The notes: generated by a model from the sequence alone, not told the origin. DNA of 11,610 nt from CBDDRG01 sp051306415 (GCA_051306415.1 JBPPNE010000032.1:1-11610); one strand, 5' to 3'; counted from the stretch's first letter, positions 1 through 7,110 are shown. A program made the numbers and translations.

Positions 1-129
1 CTGGTGTTGGCAATACTGTCCCCAGGCATCGAGCAGGCTGCGCGCCAGGCGCTGGTTGGCGGTGAGCACCAGACCACCCGCCGCGATGTGGTTCTTCAAA
101 TGGGTGATGTCGAACAGCGGGTTCAGCAT
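1..129 (-). CDS. N-terminal fragment of a putative PD-(D/E)XK-family DNA repair nuclease, cut by the window edge
   Basis: On the minus strand an ATG at 129-127 opens a frame that stays open for 43 codons to the window edge. It begins MLNPLFDITHLKNHI and continues with GGLVLTANQRLARSLLDAW. That N-terminus, with a hydrophobic strand followed by T-x-N-x-R-L-A-R, resembles the proteobacterial probable DNA repair proteins of the PD-(D/E)XK/RecB-like nuclease group (TIGR03623 type), where this segment forms a Walker-like loop. This is known from the family and not shown by the short fragment. The nuclease domain itself, normally several hundred residues downstream, lies outside the window. No clear Shine-Dalgarno sequence precedes the ATG. 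The gene diverges from the plus-strand cassette that starts at 352. An unrelated protein with a similar N-terminus cannot be excluded. Confidence 0.5.
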   Translation of the reverse strand, partial: MLNPLFDITHLKNHIAAGGLVLTANQRLARSLLDAWGQYCQHQ

Positions 130-139
130 GGCGGGGTGG

Positions 140-153
140 GCTTTTTAAAAAGC
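140..153. repeat. 14-bp perfect AT-rich palindrome GCTTTTTAAAAAGC
   Basis: The sequence GCTTTTTAAAAAGC is its own reverse complement. It lies 10 bases upstream of the ATG of the minus-strand nuclease gene. Its position in the gap between divergent genes would suit an operator or promoter element. With no loop it is a poor terminator. A looser inverted pair, AGTGAT (161-166) and ATCACT (180-185), lies next to it. Function is inferred from position only. Confidence 0.35.
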
Positions 154-261
154 GCATGGCAGTGATAGATAGTCACGGGATCACTAGAGCAGGGTGGGGC
201 GATGGCAGCGACATCACAGGCATCCCGCGAGACAGACATTCCACGAGCGCGGAACCCTGAC

Positions 262-310
262 TTGTCCAAAGTGTCTATCAGAGCGTACACTGTCAACCAA
301 TATGTCAACC
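262..310 (+). promoter_or_regulatory. Candidate promoter and TGTC-repeat cluster upstream of the TIGR04255 cassette
   Basis: A weak sigma70-like pair is visible: TTGTCC at 262-267 and TACACT at 286-291, separated by 18 bases. Each matches the consensus at four of six positions. Just downstream, TGTCAACC occurs twice (291-298 and 303-310) with a four-base spacer, and further TGTC motifs sit at 263 and 272. Four TGTC motifs within 44 bases would suit a regulator binding site, possibly for the HTH protein encoded at 1168-1806. Promoter and operator roles are inferences. The direct repeat itself is seen directly. Confidence 0.3.
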
Positions 311-339
311 GAGATCCTTCGCGGGGGTCTGCCATCGTT

Positions 340-344
340 AGGAG
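340..344 (+). promoter_or_regulatory. Shine-Dalgarno AGGAG that decides the GTG start at 352
   Basis: AGGAG is followed by seven bases and then GTG at 352-354. The next in-frame ATG at 364 would be 19 bases away, which is too far. The open frame extends upstream to an ATG at 202, but bases 202-351 contain the candidate promoter and do not look like coding sequence. Confidence 0.7.
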
Positions 345-351
345 TCGTATC

Positions 352-1149
352 GTGAGTGCGAAGATGTCCAATGCCCCAGTTTACTATGCCTTGGCCCAAG
401 CGCAGTTCAACCCTGTGGCGGCCATGGCTAAGTATGTGGACGAGGTACAGGACCGCCTCCGGCGCGAGTATCCCCTCTACGATACGCAGCAAGTGACCCA
501 TTTACAGTTCCCTGTAGAGCCTGGTCATGCTCCGATCGAGCCGCAGGTCGCTCATACTGCTTCCTGGCTCATCACGAAGGGTAATCGCTCCTCGGGTTTT
601 ATCTTGAGCGCGTCTTCGATCACCCTCCATACGACCCACTACGACACGAGTAACGAGTTCATCCCGGAGCTGCTACGTGGGCTCAAGGCTGTGCATGAAG
701 TCGTGGGACTTGATCGCGTCAGCCGACTAGGCCTTCGCTACCTTGACGCGGTCTTGCCACAGGCTGGTGAAACGGTCGAGCAGTATCTTCAGGATGGATT
801 GCATGGTGTTCGTTTCAGCGCCAAACAAAAATATGCTCTGCACGAATCGGTATTTGAAACCGAGTCCGGTCCGCTCGCGCCCACGGGAACACTGGTGGCG
901 CGGGTGCATAGGATGACGGCGCCGCTCGGCTTTCCACCAGATATCGCGCTGAATGGCCTAGTGCTTATGCCGAAATTCGACATTAAGGAACCGCAGGCGC
1001 ACGCAGTGATCGACACCGATCACTTTGTGGTGGGACAGATGTCCATGGATTTCGAGAAGCTCAGCGAGCAGTTGTTAGCTTTACACGCGACCATCAAGCT
1101 CGTCTTTAAGGCCACGGTTACTGATCACGCTCGCGTTGTTTGGGGCTGA
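352..1149 (+). CDS. TIGR04255-family protein of unknown function
   Basis: The product from GTG 352 is 265 residues, which fits the length I recall for this family. It shows the family's usual ends: NAPVYYALAQAQFNP near residues 7-21, and a C-terminal segment reading FKATVTDHARVVWG, with the final Trp-Gly at the very end. The middle contains a LGLRYLD segment, which also looks family-like. No signal peptide, membrane segment or classical catalytic motif is visible, so the protein is probably cytoplasmic. TIGR04255 proteins are sporadically distributed, and no biochemical function is known to me. The stop codon is 18 bases before the ATG of the HTH/membrane protein, and the SHDCDL gene follows that one directly, so the three probably form one transcription unit. 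The start was chosen from AGGAG at 340-344. Family assignment rests on remembered sequence similarity. Confidence 0.8.
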   Translation: MSAKMSNAPVYYALAQAQFNPVAAMAKYVDEVQDRLRREYPLYDTQQVTHLQFPVEPGHAPIEPQVAHTASWLITKGNRSSGFILSASSITLHTTHYDTSNEFIPELLRGLKAVHEVVGLDRVSRLGLRYLDAVLPQAGETVEQYLQDGLHGVRFSAKQKYALHESVFETESGPLAPTGTLVARVHRMTAPLGFPPDIALNGLVLMPKFDIKEPQAHAVIDTDHFVVGQMSMDFEKLSEQLLALHATIKLVFKATVTDHARVVWG

Positions 1150-1167
1150 TGTAGATTGGAGAAAAAT

Positions 1168-1806
1168 ATGCATTCCATTTCGCCTTCTGTTCGACCTACG
1201 GCGCCGATGGGGCTGACGGCCAAAGTAGCAGTAGCAGCATTCGGCGCAGCCACGCTGGGTACTGGCAGCATCTATGCGCTAGATCGCGCGGAATCTTGGA
1301 GCCCCCGTATCCAGGCGCGCGTGCCGTTTATTCTCGATATTGGTGCTACGCAGGCATCCATTAACAGCACGAAACACGCCGATGTCAGAACCGCTGCTGA
1401 GCACATTGAGAACATTCGAAACGTACTCAATCCGGCTGTCGCAGACTTGGCCACCCTGTTCGATGTCTCTCGCCAAGCTATCTACAAGTGGTTGACTGGC
1501 AGCTCCAACCCCGAACAAGACAAGCTTGATCGAATTGTCGAGCTGAGTCGGATCGCGGACGCATTTCATACAGCAGGAGTCTCCCGTGCTGGGAATCTGC
1601 TGAAGATGAAGACTTTTGGCGGTCGGTCGTTAATGGATTTCATCAAGTCCAGTGAGAACCGAGACGAGCACGTTGCGCTGTTGATATCCGAAGCCAAGCT
1701 GATGGAAGCTTCGTACAAGCAGTCTGGTCTGGCGACCTCCAAGTCCAAACCCACCAGCGATTGGCTGTCCTCCATCTCGATCCCCGGCTCCGCTGAGCGG
1801 AATTGA
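1168..1806 (+). CDS. Small protein with N-terminal membrane segment and central helix-turn-helix domain
   Basis: The ATG at 1168 has GGAG at 1158-1161 with a six-base spacer, so it is preferred over the in-frame TTG at 1156. The 212-residue product has a hydrophobic stretch near residues 18-38 (AKVAVAAFGAATLGTGSIYAL) suited to one transmembrane helix. About residues 70-130 are an HTH-like domain; the segment VADLATLFDVSRQAIYKWLTG is a good helix-turn-helix with VSRQAIYKWL as recognition helix, and NPEQDKLDRI follows. The C-terminal third is polar and unrecognised. If the hydrophobic segment spans the membrane, the HTH domain would have to face the cytoplasm for DNA binding. Its neighbours are a TIGR04255 gene 18 bases upstream and the SHDCDL gene overlapping its stop. 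It may regulate the cassette, though HTH folds can also bind proteins. No named family is claimed beyond HTH. Confidence 0.75.
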   Translation: MHSISPSVRPTAPMGLTAKVAVAAFGAATLGTGSIYALDRAESWSPRIQARVPFILDIGATQASINSTKHADVRTAAEHIENIRNVLNPAVADLATLFDVSRQAIYKWLTGSSNPEQDKLDRIVELSRIADAFHTAGVSRAGNLLKMKTFGGRSLMDFIKSSENRDEHVALLISEAKLMEASYKQSGLATSKSKPTSDWLSSISIPGSAERN

Positions 1807-2664
1807 ACGAGAAACCAAGAATGCGCGGGCGCGATACCGAATGGCGACAGGGGGATGTGCTAACCGACGAACATGCCTATGCGCTGGGCCTAATTGAATC
1901 CCGCGATTCGGACAGACGCGTCGTCATAATCTCGCACGACTGCGACTTGTCGCATCCCGAGGAGAAGTTCGTCGAGGTCATCGTAGGTTCGCTAGTTCCG
2001 GCGTCTGATTCGAAGTATGCCAACGCCAGGAACCCGCGGCGCCTGCATCTCAATTTCGAGTCTGCGCCGGGCAAAGATATGCCTGTTGAGCTTCGCCATG
2101 CAGATCAGCAGCAGGTGAAGGAAAGCTGAGTTCGCCAAAATCGAGGCCGGCGACAAGAATTTTGTTCTGTCCGCCAACGAAAAACGTACTTTGAAGCAGT
2201 GGCTTGCCGCTCGATATGGGCGCCCGGCGTTCCCTAACGCCTTCGAGACCCGGCTTTCGAAAAAGAAATCAGTAAAAAAGCGCATCGATAAGATTCTAGA
2301 GACCGTTTCTCATCGATATCTTGTGGGTCTTTTCTTCGATCTCGGCGAGGAGAGAGCAGTCGAATTACCGGATGGGGAGCCGTACTTCCTCTCCATTTCG
2401 GTCGCCTACGACATGGAAAAAGGCGGGCAAGCCGCGAGGGAGGCTGCCGACAAGGCTGCGACGGCCCTCGCGGCCCTGTTCAAAGCAGCTTATGGCACTC
2501 CGGATACAGCAGTGGAGATTGCGCTAGAGAGGTGCAACGCTGTTGCGGACACGGAAATAACGCTGGCTGATCTCCGCAGGGTGGATCAATGGCGCCTCGA
2601 GTACGTCAGCCTGCGTGAAGACCCTGCCGGCGATTTTCTGGCCGCTGGAGAACTGCCTGCTTAA
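1803..2664 (+). pseudogene. SHDCDL-motif protein of unknown function, split by a +1 frameshift near 2120
   Basis: Two consecutive frames make one protein of about 286 residues. The first, from TTG 1803 (overlapping the previous stop) or ATG 1821, runs to TGA 2127-2129 and contains EWRQGDVLTDE and VVIISHDCDLSHPEEKFVEVIVG. The second is open from 2119 to TAA 2662-2664. It reads AEFAKIEAGDKNFVLSANEK, then LKQWLAARYGRPAFPNAFE, and ends in an Ala-rich, probably helical region. It has no good start codon of its own; the first candidate is a TTG at 2191, inside conserved-looking sequence. Deleting one G at 2120-2121 joins the frames as VKKAEF. I do not recognise the family. The Asp-Cys-Asp motif could bind metal or be catalytic, but that is a guess. 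Either the gene is inactivated, or the extra base is a sequencing error, or a +1 programmed shift occurs. It is the third member of the cassette. Confidence 0.7.
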
Positions 2665-2819
2665 GTTCGCATGCTGTAACTACTTAACGCTAAGACAAGC
2701 ATCCTCAAGTTGTTAGAAGTAAGTTGGCCATTGCGCTTCGATTCCGTCCAGTGTGAGGACACGAGGCGCTTCAATCGAACAAACTTCTCGTCGATCTCGA
2801 GTTCCAGCATCCGCCCGCG
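2665..2819. other. Intergenic gap between convergent SHDCDL gene and gss
   Basis: No convincing gene or strong terminator is visible. A short imperfect palindrome, CTTAACGCTAAG (2683-2694), lies about 20 bases after the SHDCDL stop, without a U-tract. The heptamer GCGCTTC occurs twice (near 2734 and 2766). The right edge of the presumed accessory insertion probably falls in this gap, but no target duplication or attachment site could be matched to the left side. Confidence 0.4.
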
Positions 2820-4766
2820 TCATTGATCAAGCTCCACGCTGGCGTCGTCAACAATGCGCAATGCCAGCAGGTTGCTCTGGTCGGTAATGACGAGGGAGGG
2901 ATCCACCCGCACACAGGCGCCGGCGTAGCGACCGTCGACGGAAAAGGTGCAGACCTGCACATTGTGGTCGTCGATTCGGGGTAGCGGAAACAGTTGCTGG
3001 TAGATGTTGTTCTGCTGGTGGAAGCGTCCCGCGGTTTCCTCCACCACCGTGCTGTTGGCGTCGACGATGCTGATGTTGGAACCGCAGCGCCCGGCGATCG
3101 GTTTCGACACATAGCCGCTCGCGCGCAATTCGTCGGTCAGCTCGTATTGCGAGTTGAGCAGGTAGGGGTGGTCGGGGAACAGGCTCCAGAGCACCGGCAG
3201 AATGGCTTTGTTGCTGGGAATCAGGGTCCACAGCGGCTCGAATACCATGACCTCGGGGCGCAGCAACACATCGGCCAGGCGCGGCGCGGCATTCCTGCGA
3301 GCTGCTGTTCTGCGCTCACCGAACGCGAGAGCCGCGGATTGCTGAGCGTCTTCGTCGCATTCGGCGCGGAGCTGATCCAGTGCGGTCTCCCAGGCCCAGG
3401 TTTTCCACACCCACATGATGCGCACGCCGTCGGCGTCGGCGACATAGCCGTCGTCGTCCCAGGCGAGGCCGGCGAAGCCCTCGATGATCTTGCAGCAGAT
3501 GCCGGCTGCTTCGATGGCCGATTTCATGTAGAGCGCGTGATAGGTCTCTTCGGGAAAACTGTCCTGCATGATGTGGAGCACCGAATCGACGCCGCTCTCG
3601 CGCCAGGCGTCGATCAGCTCCTGGTGCAGATTGTCGCCGGGGCAGCGGCCTTCGCTAGCGCCGAAATGCGCCGCCCATTTTTGCTGGATCTTGCCGGTTT
3701 CCAGGTGGCAGGAGGCGGAGTCGGCGTTGTATTCGTAGACCTTGATGCCGCGCTCGGAGACTGAAAAATCCAGACGGCCAGTGATCATCTGGTTGCGCCG
3801 GTTGTTCCACGACTGGTGAATTTTCGGCCAGATCGCCGGCGGAATGTCGAACTTCGCGAGCAGTGCGTCGTCCTGCAGCACCTGGTGGGTGGCGTGCATG
3901 AACATGGCGTGCAATTCGTTGGTGGCGTGCTTGATTTCCTTGTGCGCGGTTTCGGAGAGGCGAAAATACCGGTACTGATCGGCGTCGTTGCTGGTCAGTT
4001 TGTGGCCGTGCATGGACTCGACATAGGCCGCTTCATCGGGCTGGCGGACGTCGAGCCAAGCCTGGCGTGCCTGGCCATGGTCGGCCACCTGCCGCGCCCG
4101 CGGGTTGAACAGGCGCGGGTCGATGATCGCCCAGCGCACGGAGTGGGCATCGTGGGCCGTCTGCATCACCCAGCCGAGTATGGTGGCTCCCTCACTGGCG
4201 GCATCGATCCAGTAGCCGTCGTCCGGGGTTCGCGTGGCCTTGAGTTCGCGGGACCAGCGTTGCCGTGGCGGCCACATCAGGTGTTCGACATTCTGTTCGA
4301 CAAAGCGGATGCAGTCGGCGTGGACTTCGGTCACCACGGCGACATGCCCGGTATCCTCGAAGTCGCCGCCCTCATCCCACACCAGCAGGCAGCCCGGCTC
4401 CGGCGGGCGTTTGGCGCCATTGCGAAAGGAGTGCAACGGCAGCAAGGTGTTGTCCTTGACGACGCGCACCGAGCGCAACTGAAAGATGTCGTAGGCCATC
4501 GCGACGCCGTCGAAGATGTAGCCTTTGTTCAGGTACAGCCAGCGCCGCGCAAGCTCCACGCACTGCCACTTGTAGCCCATGAAGATGCCGTCGAGATAAC
4601 TGCGGTAGGCGCTGCGATCGGGCAGTTGGGTGTCGTCGACGGAGGGATAGTCCGAGGAATACACCGGCACATTGCCGGGCGCGAGGCCGAGTAGGGTGCC
4701 GAACTTGGCGGGCGCGATTTTTTCCGGTGTCGTCATGGTGAGTTTTTTGTTTCCGTTAGCATTCAT
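2820..4766 (-). CDS. gss: Bifunctional glutathionylspermidine amidase/synthetase
   Basis: The 648-residue product is slightly longer than E. coli Gss (619). The N-terminal CHAP-type amidase (about 21-205) carries the catalytic Cys in YKWQCVELARRW (C69) and His in DTGHVAVV (H141), with E157 in VEQN; it hydrolyses glutathionylspermidine. The C-terminal ATP-grasp-like synthetase (about 220-640) carries MITGRLDF (R331, D333), VYEYNADSASCH (E345), VWKTWAWET, FEPLWTLIPSNKAILP, KPIAGRCGSN and ACVR (R620), matching ATP, magnesium and glutathione binding residues of the E. coli enzyme; it joins glutathione to spermidine. A short Ala/Arg-rich stretch near 474-496 looks longer than in E. coli. The enzyme is cytoplasmic. 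The start is unsure: M1 at 4766 abuts a tandem repeat, while M11 at 4736 gives an E. coli-like N-terminus; neither has a good ribosome site. It follows murI on the same strand with a 44-base gap, so co-transcription is likely. Confidence 0.96.
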   Translation of the reverse strand: MNANGNKKLTMTTPEKIAPAKFGTLLGLAPGNVPVYSSDYPSVDDTQLPDRSAYRSYLDGIFMGYKWQCVELARRWLYLNKGYIFDGVAMAYDIFQLRSVRVVKDNTLLPLHSFRNGAKRPPEPGCLLVWDEGGDFEDTGHVAVVTEVHADCIRFVEQNVEHLMWPPRQRWSRELKATRTPDDGYWIDAASEGATILGWVMQTAHDAHSVRWAIIDPRLFNPRARQVADHGQARQAWLDVRQPDEAAYVESMHGHKLTSNDADQYRYFRLSETAHKEIKHATNELHAMFMHATHQVLQDDALLAKFDIPPAIWPKIHQSWNNRRNQMITGRLDFSVSERGIKVYEYNADSASCHLETGKIQQKWAAHFGASEGRCPGDNLHQELIDAWRESGVDSVLHIMQDSFPEETYHALYMKSAIEAAGICCKIIEGFAGLAWDDDGYVADADGVRIMWVWKTWAWETALDQLRAECDEDAQQSAALAFGERRTAARRNAAPRLADVLLRPEVMVFEPLWTLIPSNKAILPVLWSLFPDHPYLLNSQYELTDELRASGYVSKPIAGRCGSNISIVDANSTVVEETAGRFHQQNNIYQQLFPLPRIDDHNVQVCTFSVDGRYAGACVRVDPSLVITDQSNLLALRIVDDASVELDQ

Positions 4767-4807
4767 TTTCAGTAGCGGCCAATTTCAGTAGCGGTCAATT
4801 CCAGTGG
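4767..4807. repeat. 16-bp tandem repeat (about 2.5 copies) between murI and gss
   Basis: TTTCAGTAGCGGCCAA (4767-4782) is followed directly by TTTCAGTAGCGGTCAA (4783-4798), which differs at one base, and by a degenerate partial copy TTCCAGTGG (4799-4807). On the transcribed minus strand the array ends exactly at the first gss ATG and occupies most of the 44-base gap after murI. It replaces any recognisable Shine-Dalgarno sequence. It could be a recent slippage duplication of the leader or a binding site. Confidence 0.8.
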
Positions 4808-4810
4808 AGA

Positions 4811-5680
4811 TCAGATCAACAGATAGTCGATGCCCGCGCAACCCAGTGCGGCGAGCGCGGGTTCGAGCAGGGTGACGTCGGCGCTGCGGCCGGTAAAAAT
4901 CGCGGTGCGAAAATGACCGTGAATGGCTGCTGTCAGCGTTGCGGCTGGCACCAGCGAGGCCACCCGGCGGGCGATCGCCTCACCCGAATCGATCCATTGC
5001 ACCGCGCGTGGCGCCGCGGCGAGGAGTTCGTCGCGCAGCAGCGGAAAGTGCGTGCAGGCGAGCACGACGGTATCCAGTTCCGGATGGGCGAACAACGGCG
5101 CAAGGATGTCGGCGATCTGATCGGTATCGACAGCCGCGCCGCGCAGCTTGGCCTCGGCGATCTCGACCAGCGTCGAACTGCCCACTCGCACCACCGTGCA
5201 GTGCGCGGCGAAGTCGTCGATAAGCCGCTGCGTGTAGGGGCGAGCGACCGTGCCGGGTGTGCCGAGCAGGCCAATTACGCCGGTTTTTGTCGCTGCGGCC
5301 GCCGGCTTGATGGCGGGCACCACGCCGACCACGGGGTCGCTGAAATGACTGCGGATGCGCGGCAGCACCAGCGTGCTCGCGGTATTGCAGGCGACGACGA
5401 CAATATCCGGTCGGGCGTGGGCGATCAGCGCCTTGAGGACGCGGTCGACGCGCGCGACCAGGGTCTCCGCGTCCTTGGTGCCGTAGGGGAAGGCGGCATT
5501 GTCGCAGGCGTAAACAAAGTCCGCGGCGGGCAGGACAGCACGCACGGCGGCGAGAATACTGAGCCCGCCAACGCCGGAGTCGAAGACCAGGATGCGTGGC
5601 GACAGCGGCGGGGTTTTGCGATCTGACGCGGGGGAGTGGCGGCGCGGGACGGGCGACGCAGTGCTGGACGATGTGGTCAT
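4811..5680 (-). CDS. murI: Glutamate racemase
   Basis: The 289-residue product interconverts L- and D-glutamate to supply D-glutamate for peptidoglycan in the cytoplasm. All family hallmarks are present: FDSGVGGLS (D34-S35), NAAFPYGTK (61-69), VVACNTAST with catalytic C98, and LACTHFPLL with the second catalytic C209 and H211. Two acid/base cysteines are the basis of cofactor-independent racemisation in this family. Length is close to usual (about 260-285) apart from a Ser/Pro/Arg-rich N-terminal tail of about 28 residues before RILVFDSG. The tail may be real or may mean a later start, but no better internal start with a ribosome site was seen. The gene is divergent from rmuC across 50 bases and upstream of gss on the same strand. 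A TAAACT box lies eight bases from the ATG, so the transcript may have almost no leader. Confidence 0.96.
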   Translation of the reverse strand: MTTSSSTASPVPRRHSPASDRKTPPLSPRILVFDSGVGGLSILAAVRAVLPAADFVYACDNAAFPYGTKDAETLVARVDRVLKALIAHARPDIVVVACNTASTLVLPRIRSHFSDPVVGVVPAIKPAAAATKTGVIGLLGTPGTVARPYTQRLIDDFAAHCTVVRVGSSTLVEIAEAKLRGAAVDTDQIADILAPLFAHPELDTVVLACTHFPLLRDELLAAAPRAVQWIDSGEAIARRVASLVPAATLTAAIHGHFRTAIFTGRSADVTLLEPALAALGCAGIDYLLI

Positions 5681-5688
5681 GGGCTGTC

Positions 5689-5724
5689 AGTTTACATCAT
5701 CGACCGATGCCGAACTGATAAACT
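5689..5724. promoter_or_regulatory. Mirrored TAAACT -10 boxes of divergent murI and rmuC promoters
   Basis: The plus strand has TGATAAACT (5716-5724), an extended -10 (TGn plus TAAACT), ending six bases before the rmuC ATG. The minus strand has TAAACT (complement of AGTTTA, 5689-5694), ending eight bases before the murI ATG. Transcription would begin at or within a few bases of each ATG, and no Shine-Dalgarno sequence is present on either side. Between them is an inverted repeat, CATCG-AC-CGATG (5698-5709), which a shared regulator might bind. Clear -35 hexamers are absent. Promoter function is inferred. Confidence 0.45.
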
Positions 5725-5730
5725 CCCGCC

Positions 5731-7068
5731 ATGACTCTCACCTTCGATGGGCAAACGCTCTATCTGCTAATCACGGGCTTCTGCGCCGGCGGCTTGCTGG
5801 TGGCGGTGGCCTTGCAACTGCGCCATATTCGCTCGCGCACAGTGGCGGATACCGAGCGCGAGCACTGGCGCGATACCGAGGATCGACTGCGGCGGGAGCT
5901 TGCCCTGGCGACGGAGCAGAACGCTACGCTAGCCAACGAGCAGGCGGCGTTGGCGGCGCGCCTCGACAGCGAGCGGCAGCGGTTTCAGGAGCAATTGCAG
6001 CTGCTGACAGCGGCGCGCGAAACCTTGACGCGGGAGTTTGAAAACCTCGCCAATCGCATCTTCGACGACAAGCAGGCGGTGTTCGCCCGCACCAGCAAAC
6101 AGACGCTCGACACCACGGTGGATCCACTGCGGCGGGAGATCGGAGAGTTCCGCAAGAAAGTCGAGGATGCCTACACCAAGGAAAGCGCCGAGCGCAACCA
6201 GCTCGTCGGCCAGATCGGTGAACTGCAGAAGCAGGCGCAGCGCGTCGGTGAGGAGGCTTTCCTGCTCGCCAATGCACTCAAGGGCGACAGCAAGGTGCAG
6301 GGCAACTGGGGCGAGGTGGTGCTGGAGCGAATTCTGGAGGAGTCCGGTCTGCACAAGGGCCGCGAGTACGAGACTCAGGTCGCGCTCGCCGACGAGGATG
6401 GCCGTCGTCGCAATCCCGATGTGATCATTCACCTGCCGGATCGGCGCGACATCATTGTCGATGCGAAGGTGTCGCTGACCGATTACGAACGCTACTGCCG
6501 CGCCGACGACCCGGTGGAGAAGCAACGCTGCCTGTCGCGCCACGTCGCCTCGCTGCGCGGCCATGTCACTGGCCTCAGCCGCAAGGCCTACGAGCAGCTC
6601 GCGGGGGTTAACACGCTGGATTTCGTGCTCATCTTCGTGCCCATCGAAGCGGCGTTCATAACCGCTCTCGAAGCCGATGCGACCCTGTTCCGCGATGCCT
6701 ACGACCGCGGCATCATCCTGGTCAGCCCGAGCACATTGCTCGCGACGCTGCGCACTATCCACAACATCTGGCGCTACGAGGATCAGAACCGCAATGCCGA
6801 GAAAATCGCGAACCAGGCGGGGGCGCTCTACGATCAGTTCGTGCTAGTGGTGGAGGCGCTGGACGATCTCGGCAAGCACATCGGCAGAAGCCAAGAAGCC
6901 TGGACCCTGACGCGCAATCGCCTGGTGCAGGGCAAGGGGAATTTGGTCAAGCGACTTGAAGACATCCGCCATCTCGGCGCGCGTACGCGGCGGCAACTGC
7001 CGGTGGATCTGCGTGAGCAAAGCAGCGAGGAGGATGAGCGGCCGCTGCTGCCCGCGCTCGACGAGTGA
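5731..7068 (+). CDS. rmuC: DNA recombination protein RmuC
   Basis: The 445-residue product has an N-terminal membrane anchor (about residues 9-30), then a long charged coiled coil (about 36-175) rich in Glu, Arg and Gln, then the RmuC core. The core shows KVQGNWGEVVLERILEESGL (188-207), KGREYETQ, a Pro-Asp step in RRNPDVIIHLPDRRD (around 226-240) and IIVDAKVSLTDYERY (D244, K246). The D...D-x-K arrangement resembles a PD-(D/E)XK nuclease-type fold, in line with the family's proposed endonuclease relationship. RmuC limits inversion of short inverted repeats in E. coli. Order and length are typical and nothing appears missing. The gene diverges from murI and is convergent with the MFS remnant, whose stop lies 42 bases beyond the rmuC stop. 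No strong terminator is visible there. The ATG at 5731 is the only plausible start because the membrane anchor begins directly after it. Confidence 0.95.
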   Translation: MTLTFDGQTLYLLITGFCAGGLLVAVALQLRHIRSRTVADTEREHWRDTEDRLRRELALATEQNATLANEQAALAARLDSERQRFQEQLQLLTAARETLTREFENLANRIFDDKQAVFARTSKQTLDTTVDPLRREIGEFRKKVEDAYTKESAERNQLVGQIGELQKQAQRVGEEAFLLANALKGDSKVQGNWGEVVLERILEESGLHKGREYETQVALADEDGRRRNPDVIIHLPDRRDIIVDAKVSLTDYERYCRADDPVEKQRCLSRHVASLRGHVTGLSRKAYEQLAGVNTLDFVLIFVPIEAAFITALEADATLFRDAYDRGIILVSPSTLLATLRTIHNIWRYEDQNRNAEKIANQAGALYDQFVLVVEALDDLGKHIGRSQEAWTLTRNRLVQGKGNLVKRLEDIRHLGARTRRQLPVDLREQSSEEDERPLLPALDE

Positions 7069-7110
7069 TCATGGGTGCGTTGCGATCGCGGATGTGATGC
7101 GGTGGCGCGA

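Noticed and set aside
202..351. Upstream extension of the TIGR04255 frame to an ATG at 202
   Set aside because: No ribosome site precedes it, the segment lacks family similarity and contains promoter-like sequence, and AGGAG at 340-344 points to GTG 352.
2661..2810. 49-codon minus-strand frame starting MLELEIDEKFVRLKR
   Set aside because: It has no ribosome site, overlaps the end of the SHDCDL gene and matches no protein I recognise. It is probably a chance frame in an intergenic gap.
2994..4694. Long plus-strand open frames opposite gss (2994-3764 and 3816-4694)
   Set aside because: These are antisense shadows of a GC-rich gene. The gss frame carries every catalytic motif of its family.
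7082..7089. GCGATCGC palindrome after rmuC
   Set aside because: It is a single eight-base palindrome common in GC-rich DNA, with no U-tract, so it is neither a terminator nor evidence of a repeat family.
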